NCBI RefSeq assembly: GCF_963082655.1
Contig: NC_081553.1
Location: 15,900,643-15,964,642, forward strand
Direction of reading: 5' to 3'
DNA length: 64,000 bases
Origin: Stomoxys calcitrans
Taxonomy: Eukaryota > Arthropoda > Insecta > Diptera > Muscidae
A program made the position numbers and the translations under genes. The first letter of the stretch is position 1. Every line of letters begins with the position of its first letter. Shown here piece after piece: positions 52,819 through 64,000 of the stretch. The notes beneath the pieces are model-generated. The model was not told where the DNA came from and did not search any database. It worked only from the letters and a program-made list of their open reading frames with translations.

Positions 52819-53290
52819 GTGTTTTTATTTTAATTGTTCAAGCTTTGCTTTGTTAATTTTATGAATTTTTACAAAAACAAAAGAAAAACTCCATGTACTG
52901 TGAATACAAGCAATTTTAGATTAATAATCGATGTGAATATGTAGCAATGAAGTATTATTTGTTGAAGAAGTCGGTCCAAATGATCAAACGAAAACTCAAA
53001 CTCAAATAAACTATGTGCTCAAAATAACCACTAGAACAAATGTAAATAATTTTAAATAAGTAAAAATAAAAACAAAAAAACTCAAACGCAATCGCAAAAT
53101 ACAGCTTACTAATAACAAATGTAAATACTTAGAACCCCCCCAGCTATTACTCAATAAGTTCATATCCCCTTACCCATAAGTGCCTTTGTTATTTATATTT
53201 TTTATTTTTTTTTTTTTTTTGCTAGAGTGTACATTTGAGAAACAAAAATTTAATCTGTCCAATAAAAATATCATAAAAAATACCATAAAT
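52819..53290 (+). other. 3' UTR with Pumilio-type motifs
   Basis: AT-rich sequence after the stop, free of recognised repeats, with poly-T runs. TGTAAATA occurs at 53041-53048 and 53120-53127. Both match the Pumilio recognition element UGUANAUA. This suggests post-transcriptional control, but such motifs also arise by chance in AT-rich DNA. Confidence 0.55.
53261..53266 (+). terminator. polyadenylation signal candidate
   Basis: AATAAA at 53261-53266 lies about 445 bases after the stop. Earlier candidates are at 53005-53010 and 53065-53070. Which is used cannot be told from sequence alone. Confidence 0.5.
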
Positions 53291-53907
53291 TTTGGTATTC
53301 CCTAAGATCTTCATTTAATTATTTTATGTCTTGCATCGCTACTAACTTATCAAACATTCCATTGTGATTTTGTAATTTTTATTTCTCGTTTATTTTTAAT
53401 CTTTTAAGTGGCCTTTCGCATTTTATCATTTTAGCAGCTGAGAAAAATCAAATTTTAAATTATTTAAATTTTGTTTTTTGTTTTTATTATTTTTGTTAAA
53501 CTAGTCAAAGAACATTGAACACAAAACACCCACATTAATGAAATTACAAAAAAAAAATTAATTTTTTGAACTAATATACATACAATTTTTTATAGGATTT
53601 TTAAAAAATCACAAATGTTTTAAGTTTGTTTATGAAATAACCATATAAGAGATAAGTGCGATTTTGTCGATATCTAGTTATGTAAAATTAATAATATATT
53701 TTAAAGAAGACAAAGGAAATATTTAAATTAAATAAAAAAAGAAGAAAAAAATCAAAAAATTCAATTAAAACGAAATGGTTCTTTCTTCAATGAATATTGT
53801 CGAAAAGTAAGTAATACTTGTATTTACACTAAGCCAGATCCCGAAAAAGTTCCAAGTGAACACTTGCCATCTCTTTACCGACTTCAAGCGAAGTTACAGA
53901 TTGCTTA
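53291..53907. other. AT-rich downstream spacer
   Basis: No gene or repeat family; many A and T runs. A long 3' UTR reaching here is possible. Confidence 0.4.
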
Positions 53908-56020
53908 TTTAAAAACAAGTAAACCACCTTTCTTAAAAATCCGGTGAAAATTGCATATCTTATGTCCCATAGCAGTTATATCGAAATATGTTCCGATTTA
54001 AACAAAATACTAATAAGTACAGATCATTGTTCAATTGTGTATAACAAAATATTGGTCTTTAGTAGCTATATCTAAAAATAAACCGATCTGAACCATATAC
54101 GAAAAGGATGTCGAAAAGCCTAACTGTCACTGTGTCAAATTTCAGTGAAATCGGATTATAAATGTGCCTTATATAAGTCCAAGACTTTAAATCGAGATAA
54201 CGGTCTACATGGCAGCTATATCCAAATCTAGACCGATTTGGGCCAAGTTGCAGAAAAATTTCGAAAAGCCTAACACAAAGCACTGTCCCAAATTTTGGCA
54301 AAATCGAGTAATAAATGCGCCTTTTATGGGCCCAAAACCTTAAATCGAGAGATCGGTCTATATGGCAGCTATATTCAAATCTGGACCGATCTGGGTCAAA
54401 TTGAAGAAGGACGTCGAAAATGTCCCAAATTTCTGCGACATCGGACAATAAATAAGCATTTTATGGGCCCAAAACCTTAATTCGAGAGATCGGTCTATAT
54501 GGCAGCTAAATCGCAATCTGAACCGATCTGTACCATATTGCAAAAGAAAGTCAAGGGGCTTAAATTAACTTACTTTAACAAATTTTGGCGACATTGGACA
54601 ATAAATGCGCTTTTTATGGACCTAAGACCCTAAATCGGAGGATCGGTCTATATGGCAGCTATATCCAAATCTGGACCGATCAGAACCAAATTGAAGAAGG
54701 ATGTCGTAGGGCCTAGGACAACTCACTGTCCCAAATTTCAGCAAAATCGGATAATAAATGTGACTTTTATGGGCCTAAGAACCTAAATCGGAGGATCGGT
54801 CTATATGGCAGCTATATCCAAATCTGGACCGATCTGGGCCAAATTAACGAAGGATGTCGAAGGGCCTAACACAACTCACTGTCCCAAATTTCAGCAAAAT
54901 CGGATAATAAATGTGACTTTTGTGGGCCTTAGACCCTAAATCGGAGGTTCGGTTTATATGGCAGCTATATCCAAATCCGGACCGATCTGGGCAAAATTAA
55001 CGAAGGGTTTTGAAGGGCTTAACACAACTCACTGTACCAATTTTCGGCAAAATCGGAATATAAATGTGGCTTTTATGGGCCTAAAACCCTAAATCGGCTG
55101 ATCGGTCTATATGGGGGCTATACCATGATATAGTCCGATATAGCCGATCTTCGAACATGACCTGCTTATGGACAAAAAAAGAATCTGTGCAAAGTTTCAG
55201 CTCAATATCTCTATTTTTAATATCTCAATATCTCTATTTCAACAGACAGACGGACGGACATGTCTAGATCGTCTTAGATTTTTACGCTGATCAAGAATAT
55301 ATATACTTTATTGGGTAAATACCCAATAAATATTTTTTTTTTTTTTGGTATTTATAATTTAGCAGATATTACACAATATCGGGAGATCGGTATATATGGC
55401 AGCTATATCCAAATGTGGTCCGATCTGTACCACATTTTACAGGAATGGGTAGGAGTCTACCAGAACATACTGTGCCAAAATTCATCGAATTCGGGTAATA
55501 AATGGATCTTTTATAGCCTCAATACCCTATATCGGGAGATCGGGTGGTCGGTCTAAGGGCAGCTATATCCAAATATAGTCCGATCTGAACCGCACTTCTG
55601 AATAGGGGTCTATCACAACTCACTGTGCCTTATTTCATCGAAATCGAATAGAAATATACCAAATTATTGCCTCAAGACTTTAAGTCTGGAGGTCGGTCTA
55701 TGTATATATATATAACTAAAAACCCGATTTTATGAGATCAGAAGATCAGGTTTATATACAAAGAATACGATATCATCAAAAAATTTTTGAAAAATATTTT
55801 TATACCGAAGATATCTGCAAAACTACAATATAAATACCCAACTTTTGGGTATAAATGTGTAAATACCCGTGTATTTACCCAATTTACCGGGTAAATACCC
55901 TTTGGGTATATACTCATCGCCCATCTCTATTTATGGGGTCTTAGACAAATTTTTCGAGGTGTTGCAAACGGAATGATGAAATTAGTATACCTCCATCCTA
56001 TGGTGGAGGGTGTAAAAATA
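53908..56020 (-). repeat. HPE-A element, long copy, inverted
   Basis: It starts AAAACAAGTAAACCACC, without the GC-rich palindrome. About ten monomers follow ('ctatatggcagctatatccaaatctggaccgatc', 'caaatttcagcaaaatcggataataaatg'). A leader piece ('cagacggacggacatgtctagatcgtcttag') lies at about 55250, then a second set of monomers, and the left terminus CATCCTATGGTGGAGGGTGT at 55994-56013. The second leader position and an inserted stretch of GGGTAAATACCC words (55310-55330, 55830-55915) suggest two copies fused. The frames 54059-54543 are repeat readings. Confidence 0.75.
55830..55915. repeat. short inverted/tandem TAAATACCC repeat
   Basis: Words ATACCCAACTTTTGGGTAT, TAAATACCCGTGTATTTACC and TTTACCGGGTAAATACCC form several small palindromes in a row. 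A possible foldback tract inside the HPE-A copy. Confidence 0.6.
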
Positions 56021-56931
56021 ATAATAAATAAAAATCTATAAAATCGAAACTTATCCACTTAACTTTTTATATTCCAAAAAAAAGAAGAAAAAAAAACATA
56101 GACTCTACAAGTGGTCAAGTCTAGGGTATAGCAGGTTTGGTCAATGATCCGTCTATTGCCCTCATAATATTTGTTATTTTTATGGCTCTTGGCGATGTTT
56201 TCCTTTTTTTTTTTTTTGGGTGGCTGACTTCATTTTGTTGTCATGTTGTTTTTTTGTTGTTGTTTAATATTTTTTGACCATTTGTTTACCAAACACTTCA
56301 TATTCCACTCACCATGAGACTTGGCCTGGTTTTGCCGCCGCATCACATATGGGGGTTTGGGTCGACAATTTGCTTTTGTTTATTTAAATATACGTAGACA
56401 AAATTCAGGGTCAAATAAATACTTTTACAAGAAATACCACTGAACTAAAATCCGAAAATAATCTAAAAAAAAAAAAAAAATGTTTTTTGAACATCTTTCC
56501 TCAGCAGCGTGACGCCGTCGTGACTTTTTGTCAACAATCGCAGCGAATGGATGTTGTTTTTGTGAAAACCGTTTTCCGGCTTTATTGCATTGTTTTTAAT
56601 GGCAATCATGAGACAATGATTCGAAGACATAAACTTTTGGAGATTTATGTTTTGAATAGAGGCATAATTGGCTTTTGATTTGCCGATGCAACAGTCATAA
56701 ATCATCTTATTATTGTATCGAATAATCGGATTAGGTTGCTTGCCTTTTACATAATTGCAAAATTGGCGTAAATGTCAACTTAAGGGATTGTTTCTATGAA
56801 AAATGTTTAAACTGAAGTTTTTTTTTTGAGAAAATGAAAATGTCGTATAGTTGGCTTTTTGCTGTTTGTCAACGATCTTAAAACATACATATTTATAAAA
56901 AAAATTATATTAAACTTAAAAAAAATGTAAG
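56021..56931. other. AT-rich non-coding spacer
   Basis: Poly-T and poly-A runs (for example 56463-56480). No gene is supported. Confidence 0.4.
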
Positions 56932-58430
56932 GAAAGGCAAAAGACGGGCGGAACCGACCATATTACCCTACACCTACCGTACAATTATAAATTCAGGCTA
57001 TATATAAATATATATGAGAGCTATATCTAAATCTGAACCGACTTTTAAACAGATTGTTTGAAAATTGTTGTTACTACGGCCATGTAACGGCAAATCTGGC
57101 GATAAATATGTATGGGTGCTATATCTAAATTTGAACCCACTTTAATGAAATCTCACACATATGTTAAGATCAGTAGCAAAACAATCCGTGTCGAATTTTG
57201 TGCAGATCGGTTGAAAACTTTAACTACTATGGCAATTTAAGTGCAAATCGGGCGACACATACATATATATATGGGAGCTATATCTAAATCTGATCCGATT
57301 TTGATGAAATTTTGTAGTTGTGTTAAAATCAGTAACAAAACAGTTCGTGGCAAATTTTATGCAGATCGGTTGAAAATTGTACCTACTACGGCAATTTAAA
57401 TGCTAATCGGGCGATACATATATATGGGAGTTATATGTAAATCTGAACCGATTTTGATGAAATTTTGCAGTTATGTTAAAATCAGTTACAAAACAGTCCG
57501 TGCCAAATTTTGTGCAGATCGGTTGAAAATTGTAGTTACGATGGTCATTTAAGTGCAAATCGGGCAATACATATATATGGGAGCTATATCCAAATCAGAA
57601 CCGATTTTGATAAAATCTCGCAAATATGTTAAGATCGGTAACAAAACAATCCGTGTCGAATTTTGTGCAGATCGGTTGAAAATTGTCCCTACTACGACAA
57701 TTTAAGTGCTAATCGGGCTATACATATATATGGGAGCCATATCTAAATCTGATCCTATTTTGATGAAATTTTGTAGTTATCAAAATCAGTAAGAAAACAG
57801 TTCATGGCAAATTTTGTGCAGATCGGTTGAAATTTGTACCTACTACGCCAATTTAAGTGCTAATCGGGGGATACATATATATGGAAGTTATATGTAAATC
57901 TGAACCGATTTTGATGAAATTTTGCAGTTATGTTAAAATCAGTTACAAAACAGTCCGTGCCAAATTTTGTGCAGATCGGTTGAAAATTGTAGTTACGATG
58001 GTTATTTAAGTGCAAATCGGGCAATACATATACAATATATGGGAGCTATATCTAAATCTGAACCGATTTTGATGAAATTTTGTAGTCTTAGTTATAATCA
58101 GTAACAAAACAGTCCGTGCCAATTTTTGTGCAGATCGGTTGAAAATTGTAGACACGACGGCTATTTGAGTGCAAATCGGGCGATACAAATATATGGTAGC
58201 TATATCTACATCTGAAACGATTATTACCAAAATCAATAGCGTTCGTCCTCGGGCCAAAAAAGAGATGTGTGCAAAATTTCGTGATTATTGGACAACAAAT
58301 ACGACCTGCACTTTGATTACAAGAATACATGGACTCACAGGCGGACAGATGGACATGGCTAAATCGAATCAGAAAGTGATTCAGAGTCGATCGGTATACT
58401 TATCAATAGGTCTAACTCTTCTCCTTCTTA
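56932..58430 (-). repeat. HPE-B element, inverted
   Basis: It starts with the right end ('gtaaggaaaggcaaaagacgggcggaaccgacc', 'ttaccctacacctaccg'). About eight monomers of 140 bp follow, with 'catatatatgggagctatatctaaatctgaaccgattttgatgaaat' and 'gtgcagatcggttgaaaattgta'. It ends in the inverted leader ('ggacatggctaaatcgaatcagaaagtgattcagagtcgatcggtatacttatcaataggtct'). The terminal hairpin is missing. The frames 58006-58459 are repeat readings. Confidence 0.8.
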
Positions 58431-58439
58431 GCGTTGCAA

Positions 58440-59215
58440 ACATATGCACAAACTCATAAGATATTGAACTGAAACTTTGCACAGATTATTTTTTTATCCA
58501 TATGCAGGTTAAATTCGAAGATGGACTATATCGGACTATACCTTGATATAGCTGCCATATGGACCGATCCGCCCATTTTGGGTCATAGGTCCATAAAAGG
58601 CGCATTTATAGTCCGTTGTCGCCGAAACTTTGAACAGTGAGTTGTGTTGGGTCCTTTGACATTCCTTTAGAATTTGGTCCAGATCGGTTCAGATTTGGGT
58701 ATAACTGCCATATAGACCGATCTCTCGATTTAAGATCTTAAGCCCATAAAAGGCGACGATGTCGCCGAAATTTGAGACAGTGAGTTGTGATAGGCCCATC
58801 GGTATTCCACTTTAATTTGGCCCAGATTGATCCAGATTTGGATATAGCTGCCATATAGACCGATCTCTCGATTAAAGGTTTTTGGCCCTTAAAAGCGAAT
58901 CTAATGACAGATTTCGTCGAAATTTGGGACAGTGAGTTGTGTTAGGCTCTTCGACAACTTTCGGCAATTTGACCCAGATCGCTCCAGATCTGGATATAGT
59001 TGCCATATAGACCGATTTCTCGATTTAAGGTCTTGGGCCCATAAGAGGCGCATTTATTGTCCGGTGTCGCCGAAATTTGGGACGGTGAGTTGTGTTAGGC
59101 CCTTCGACATTCTTCTTCAATTTGGTTTAGATCGGTCCAGATTTGGATATTTCTGCCATATAGACCGATCCCTCGATTTAAGGTTTTGTCCGATTTCGAT
59201 TTGTAACAAATCTTC
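58440..59215 (+). repeat. HPE-A element, truncated at both ends, fused to HPE-B
   Basis: It begins abruptly at 'agatattgaactgaaactttgcacagatt', a position inside the HPE-A leader, and holds about five monomers ('ggtatagctgccatatagaccgatctctcgatttaag'). It stops after 'tttgtccgatttcg' without a terminus. It directly follows the leader of the inverted HPE-B copy. Confidence 0.75.
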
Positions 59216-60225
59216 AAGGAAAATTCTTCAAATATTTTATTACCTGATAATCTGCTGAATTTCTTTGAAAATTTCCGATCCAAAGTCCAGTCTCATAAAA
59301 GCGACAGCTAGACGCTATTATTCAATTAAGCCCAAAAACTCCAGAGCAAAGTAATGAAGCAAAGGAATCACTCAAGTGCAGCAAAATCTTCATTATCTTG
59401 GATAAACATTCACTGGAAGGTAGTTGGCTTACACTGAAAGCTAGTGTATCCATACCTTGAGTGAAGTGTCAATGTGCTGCTGCATGCAGTTTATTTACCA
59501 ACAAAGTAAATGTAAATTTGCTGTTATACATTATTTTTATGCAATTGCCATGTTAGTCATAATTGGTTTAAATGCAAATGACCAACTACTCTGTGTTATT
59601 GGTTGAATGGTTGGTTGGTTGCATGCTTGGTATTGGCTATTGAGATGTCTTCATATGAACCATTTGGAACTCCATACGTCGAAACTGTTGGACAATGGAC
59701 AAATGGAACCAGAAAAATTGTACAGACTGACACTACTATTTGCCGGTCGTGCCAACTCGGTTCTTAACTTAATAAGCATATGCAAATATAGACCCAATGT
59801 CTTCGTCTTATGCAAATGTGTTGGATGGTGGATGGTGATATTAAAAAAAAACTCTTTTGTTTAAGAACATCAAACAAAAGTTCAATTTGAAGGCTTGAGA
59901 GTTAAAATGTCAAATGACTTCATTAATGAAGACGCAATGAGTTAAGAATATCTGAATTTTGTGAGTAAACAAAATGCGACAACATAAAATAAACAAGAAT
60001 TAAAAGCTTTGGAAATCAAAATTTAAAGTATTACGTATTTAAAATAGAAGAAATATTTCATTTTATTAGGCAGTTGTATGCAAATAGGAGGTTCCACAGG
60101 CAGCGACTTACTTAAATTCTAAGTCGCAATCATGTGACTGACGTCAACTGTAGCTATCTTTCAAATTTGGTAAGACAGTTTAGTTAAATCTAACGCAACA
60201 GGAACAGATGGAGTATGCGTTTGGT
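59216..60225. other. non-coding spacer
   Basis: About 1 kb without recognised repeats. Open frame 59607-59864 has no motif. Probably unique DNA. Confidence 0.4.
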
Positions 60226-60340
60226 TGTTGTTGTAGCAGTGTGTTGTACACTGAGGCGGCAGCCCTTGCCAATAAAGTACTTCATCGGGTCAATCCGGTA
60301 CGTACAACCGGCTGCCTTGGGATTGGTTGTTGAGTATGCC
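60226..60340 (-). mobile_element. LINE 3' untranslated tail
   Basis: On the minus strand: 'ggcagccggttgtacgtaccgg', 'gaagtactttattggcaagggctgccgcctcagtg', then TACAACACACTGCTACAACA and an AAC-rich tail. The tail matches the end of the LINE at 35350-35790. Confidence 0.7.
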
Positions 60341-60877
60341 TTTTAGTTCCTTGTCATGGTTTTTCAGTACACTCAACTATGCCAACATCGTCTAGCTGAT
60401 CGTGAATCCACGTACCCATGCTTCTGAACAATATATACATACAAAACAACATTGCTAATATCAGTGTCGTCTTTATAGTGAAATTTTCTTTGTTTTTTAC
60501 GAGAGGTGGCATTGTTCATAAACTACCTACTTACGATTTATGGTGTGATACACAAACATTTTGTTCACTTTAACGTGTTAGAGTTCACCAACAAAAGCCG
60601 ATTGTGATTTTTTCAATCAAATATAACACAAACACACTAATGCGCTTAAACTCCATCCTAAGTAATTTTCTTTTGAAATATACCCAGAATCAAATGCTTT
60701 TGGTGGCTTGTAAATAGTATATCGAGCCATCAATAATGCTAATATCACGTAACTGATACAGTGCGCGAAGTACACCCAAAAATACCATGAAAAAGCGACA
60801 ATGTAGGGAATTAATTTATAGTTCCTTATTATTTATAAGCGTTCTAGCTATTTAAATACAATAAACTTAAATAATTT
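60341..60877. other. non-coding spacer
   Basis: No gene or repeat recognised. Confidence 0.4.
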
Positions 60878-61953
60878 GTTTTTATACCCTCCGCCATTAG
60901 ATGGAAGCATACTAATATCGTCCTTCTGTTTGTAACACCTCGAAATATGCGTCTAAGACCCCATAAAGTAAATATATTCCTGATCGCCATGACATTTTAA
61001 GTCGATCTGGCCATGTCCGTCCGTCTGTCTGTCGAAAGCACGCTAACTTTCGAAGGAGTAAAGCTAACCGATTGAAATTTTGCACAAATTCTTTTTATTA
61101 GTGTAGATCAATTGAGATTGTAAATGGGTCAAATCGGTCCATGTTTTGATATAGCTGCCATATAAACCGATCTTGGGTCTTGACTTATTGAGCCTTTAGA
61201 GGGCGCAAATCTTATCCGATTGGAATGCAATTTAGCGTATTCCGCTATGACTTCCAACAACTGTGCTAATTATGGTTCAAATCGGTTCATAACTTCATAT
61301 AGCTGCCATATAAACCCATCTTGGGTCTTGACTTCTTCAGATTTTAGAAGGCGCAGTTCTTATCCGATTTGTCTGTAATATTGCTCGTGGTGTTTTAATG
61401 TCATTTCCAATCACTGTGCTAAGTACGGTTTAAATCGGTTAATAACCTGGTATAGCTGCCATATAAACCGATCTTAGATTTTGAATTCTTTAGCCGCTAG
61501 AGGGCGCAATTATCATCCGATTTGGCTGAAATTTTGCACGTCGTGTTTTGGTATCACTGCCAACAACTGTGCTTAATATGGCGCTAATCGGTACATAACC
61601 TGATATAACTGCCATATAAACCGATCTGGGATCTTGGCTTCTTGAGCCTTTTCTTGTACAACGGCTTCTCCCATGACATTCAACATACATGTGAAGTATG
61701 GTCTGAATCGATCTATAGCTTGATGCAGCTCCCATATAAACCGATCTCCCGATTTTGCTTCTTGAGCCTTCAATTCATTTATGGTCCGAATCGGACTATA
61801 ACTTGATATAGCTCCAATAGCATAAAAGTTATTATTCGTTATTCTTTGTTTGCCTGAAAAGAGATACCACGGAAAGAACTAGACAAATACGATCAATGGT
61901 GGACGGAATATAAGATTCGGCCCGGTCGAACTTAGCACGCTCTTACTCGTTTC
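60878..61953 (+). repeat. HPE-A element, complete copy
   Basis: Left terminus TTTTTATACCCTCCGCCATT and AGATGGAAGCATACT, with a decayed palindrome. Leader, about five monomers, then 'gagataccacggaaagaactagacaaatacgatc' and the right end 'gattcggcccggtcgaacttagcacgctcttactcgttt'. The minus frames 61490-61773 read the monomers. Confidence 0.85.
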
Positions 61954-62097
61954 TTTATGTGTTTGAGTGAACCTACATTTATTACGCGCGCTGTATACCA
62001 GTATGAGCAACATTTACACTAGTAATCCTAGGGGGCGTTTGGTCCTCTCAGAATTATTGTGCCTCTAAATCGGATGTATGGTTCATTCTTTATTCCT

Positions 62098-62235
62098 AAT
62101 TCAGGGACCCCATAAAGAATACATATTCTTGCTTCGTCCGTCCCTCTATGAAAACCAGGAAAGCGTTCGAACGATTTGGTTTCCCTGATATAGAATTGAA
62201 ATATTTAACCCAACTGATATACTCTCATCATAGTT
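62098..62235 (+). repeat. short HPE-A leader remnant
   Basis: 'gaccccataaagaatacatattcttg' and 'cgtccgtccctctatgaaaaccaggaaagc' match the HPE-A leader. Otherwise decayed. Confidence 0.5.
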
Positions 62236-63789
62236 GGAACGATATAAAAATGACTGTCTAGGCAGATGTTCGAAAGCTGTTCCCTCTTTATCGATCGACT
62301 TTTTAAATTGCTAGTAATGTCAAACCATTCATCATTTTCGTGGCTGCATAGTGTTTTCTGAACCATTTATTGCCACATTTCTGAAGAATACCTTCTAGTT
62401 TTTTGGAGCCTTACCGTCTTTAACACATGGCTGCAAGAAAAATTGTGGAAAACATGAAAAAAATCACGACTTTGTTTCTTTCTATAGATACATTTTCCGC
62501 TTTTGTTTGCTCTTTGTGGCTGGGTTTGTGTTAACATTTAAGTGTTAATTTGATGAAAGTCTTTAGTCTGCCATATCTTTCGGAGAATGAACAAAACAAA
62601 AAAAAAAAAAAAAACACAAAAAACATGAACATTTCTTAACTAAAACTCATTTAGGTTGGAATATGTTGTTGTTGTTGTTGGGTGGTGCCCTGACCATGGT
62701 TTATTTGGAATTTGTTTGACTTGTTCCCCATCGCTGCATTGTTACAGGGTCATCCATAACGTATTTAACTAACGCGCATGGTTTTCTTATCAGCTCTGAT
62801 GTGCCTTCAACATATCTGAGATTCCAAAAAGCAAAGGTGTTGAAAGTTCTGTATAAGCTACAATAATGTCACATTAATGATAGCAACAGTGTGTATGAAG
62901 CATGTCAGGCTGTTTTTTCTGAAATGGTTGGAAGATTGAGCGAAGGTAATTTACAATGGGGTTTTAATTGATAAATCGATACACCTTACATCCTTAGCAT
63001 GTAAAGGGGGAAAACAAACAAATGATGAGGATGATGATAAAACGACAAAAAAATCAAAAATTTATGTTGTTCAACACATTCGTCTACTTGACGGTTTTAT
63101 TTGAAATAGATGGTTGGAGGTTCATAACAGGTCTCTGTAGCCTGATTAAATTTCCTATATTTCCCATAAATTACTCCAATAGCACCCAGCAGGCCGCGTC
63201 GTCAGGACATCAATCGACATATACTCGACAGCCCATACAAATCGTTGATGATATTTTCATATAGTTGTCGCGAAAATCATGAATGACATTTTACGGGACA
63301 TCGTGAACGAACTTGTCATCAGTGAATATATAGATGACAGAAGCCCTCATATATTGGTTATTGACAATATTTCAAAATTTCTGCAAGTTTGTCTTCCATA
63401 TCAAAAAAAAAGAAAAGATCCACAGAATTGTTATTGACGAATACATGTATTATTAAAATTATGTTTATATACAATACAAATACAATAACAAAATTTCTGC
63501 TCTCGTTAGGCATTGATGCTCAAATGACTTGGTCACGTTCCATCACATTCTTCTGGTACAATTAGTTTTGTTTTCATTAATGTACAAAACAAAGTTTTTG
63601 TCAGAAGACGGTTTATGCGACATGGTCTGCTAAGATGTCTTCTACAGAATAAACTGTTCTAACTTTTTACGAGAGAGAAAGAGATTGAATATAGCTTTGC
63701 TGACTCTTTTGTGGACACGGTTAGTGAATTTGTCGAAAATAACCTTTTATAACAGATAATATGCAAGACATGTCAGCAAAAATGCTATA
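62236..63789. other. non-coding spacer
   Basis: About 1.5 kb with poly-A (near 62596) and a (GTT)n run near 62667-62680. The open frame 63022-63264 has no recognised motif. No gene is supported. Confidence 0.45.
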
Positions 63790-64000
63790 TCTTATATATA
63801 AAAATGATCCCGCGGCAAAAATAGGATACTCATTTTTTTGATATCTGAAGAGGGGATGTGGGGGGGGGGGGGCGGGGCGGACCCTCCTCCTTACCCAAAT
63901 TTGCAGAAATGCCAGATCTCGGAGGTGGGTGGTGCGATATAACCTACATTTTGAGTGCTCTCTGATAAAAATTTGGTATCCAAATTTGGGATGGGGTACC
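63790..64000 (+). mobile_element. Helitron-like element, 5' end, cut by the window edge
   Basis: It begins A|TCTTATATATAAAAATGATC, a typical Helitron 5' end (TC after A). The same leader as the copy at 17770 follows: 'atatctgaagaggggatg', a poly-G run (63864-63875), 'gaaatgccagatctcggaggtgggtggtgcga' and 'atccaaatttgggatggggtacc'. The monomers would lie beyond the window. Confidence 0.75.

Noticed and set aside
53908..55556. Open frames with repeated DRSRFGYSCHIDRSLDLR-like motifs
   Set aside because: They are HPE-A monomers read on the minus strand, and the same motifs recur in every HPE-A copy.

Overview
The window is nuclear DNA of a higher fly. It is AT-rich and intron-poor in coding sequence, with a consensus polypyrimidine-AG splice acceptor, tRNA-derived SINEs, mariner elements and dense short dispersed repeats. 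The repeat families look like those of calyptrate muscoid flies (house fly or stable fly type). That assignment rests on the general look of the repeats, not on a search. No bacterial, organellar or CRISPR content is seen.

Only one host protein-coding feature is convincing: a terminal coding exon on the + strand (51857-52818). It encodes the end of a cysteine-rich ectodomain, one transmembrane helix and a cytoplasmic tail of about 230 residues that ends in a class I PDZ-ligand-like TEL. A 3' UTR with polyadenylation signals and two Pumilio-type motifs follows. A second, weaker host candidate lies at 17104-17495: an NRF1/EWG-like palindrome, a TATA box and a short first coding exon with a good splice donor. 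The splice phases of the two do not match, so they cannot be joined directly.

Almost everything else is mobile DNA or AT-rich spacer. Two related families of repeats, called here HPE-A and HPE-B (hairpin-ended elements), dominate. They have imperfect or perfect palindromes at their ends and internal monomers of about 150 bp. HPE-A occurs at about 755, 2684, 4064, 10918, 13800, 22288, 26430, 28162, 29337, 36988, 38513, 50360, 53908, 58440 and 60878. HPE-B occurs at about 32019, 45430 and 56932. Helitron-like elements with monomers of about 130 bp lie at 17770-19794 (+), 42940-44833 (-) and 63790 to the window end (+). An autonomous-type but broken mariner (40511-41460) is accompanied by four short internal-deletion derivatives of the same family (13563, 27328, 42546, 47165).

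Other elements are a dissected Penelope-like element (23860-25900, -) split by a fold-back Tc1/mariner element (24550-25151), RTE-like LINE pieces (60-405, 11176-11937), a FADD-box LINE reverse transcriptase (33459-34806, -), a LINE 3' terminus (35350-35790, -), a degraded Tc1/mariner transposase (49790-50345, -) and many tRNA-derived SINE copies.

Two stratified nests can be read base by base. One is HPE-A > SINE > RTE LINE (10918-12630), with a 13-bp target duplication. The other is SINE > hAT-like element > HPE-B > mariner MITE (44985-47925). Tandem arrays include a 19-bp minisatellite (7670-8700), a roughly 32-bp minisatellite (15095-15530) and a nearly pure pentanucleotide array (19937-20262).
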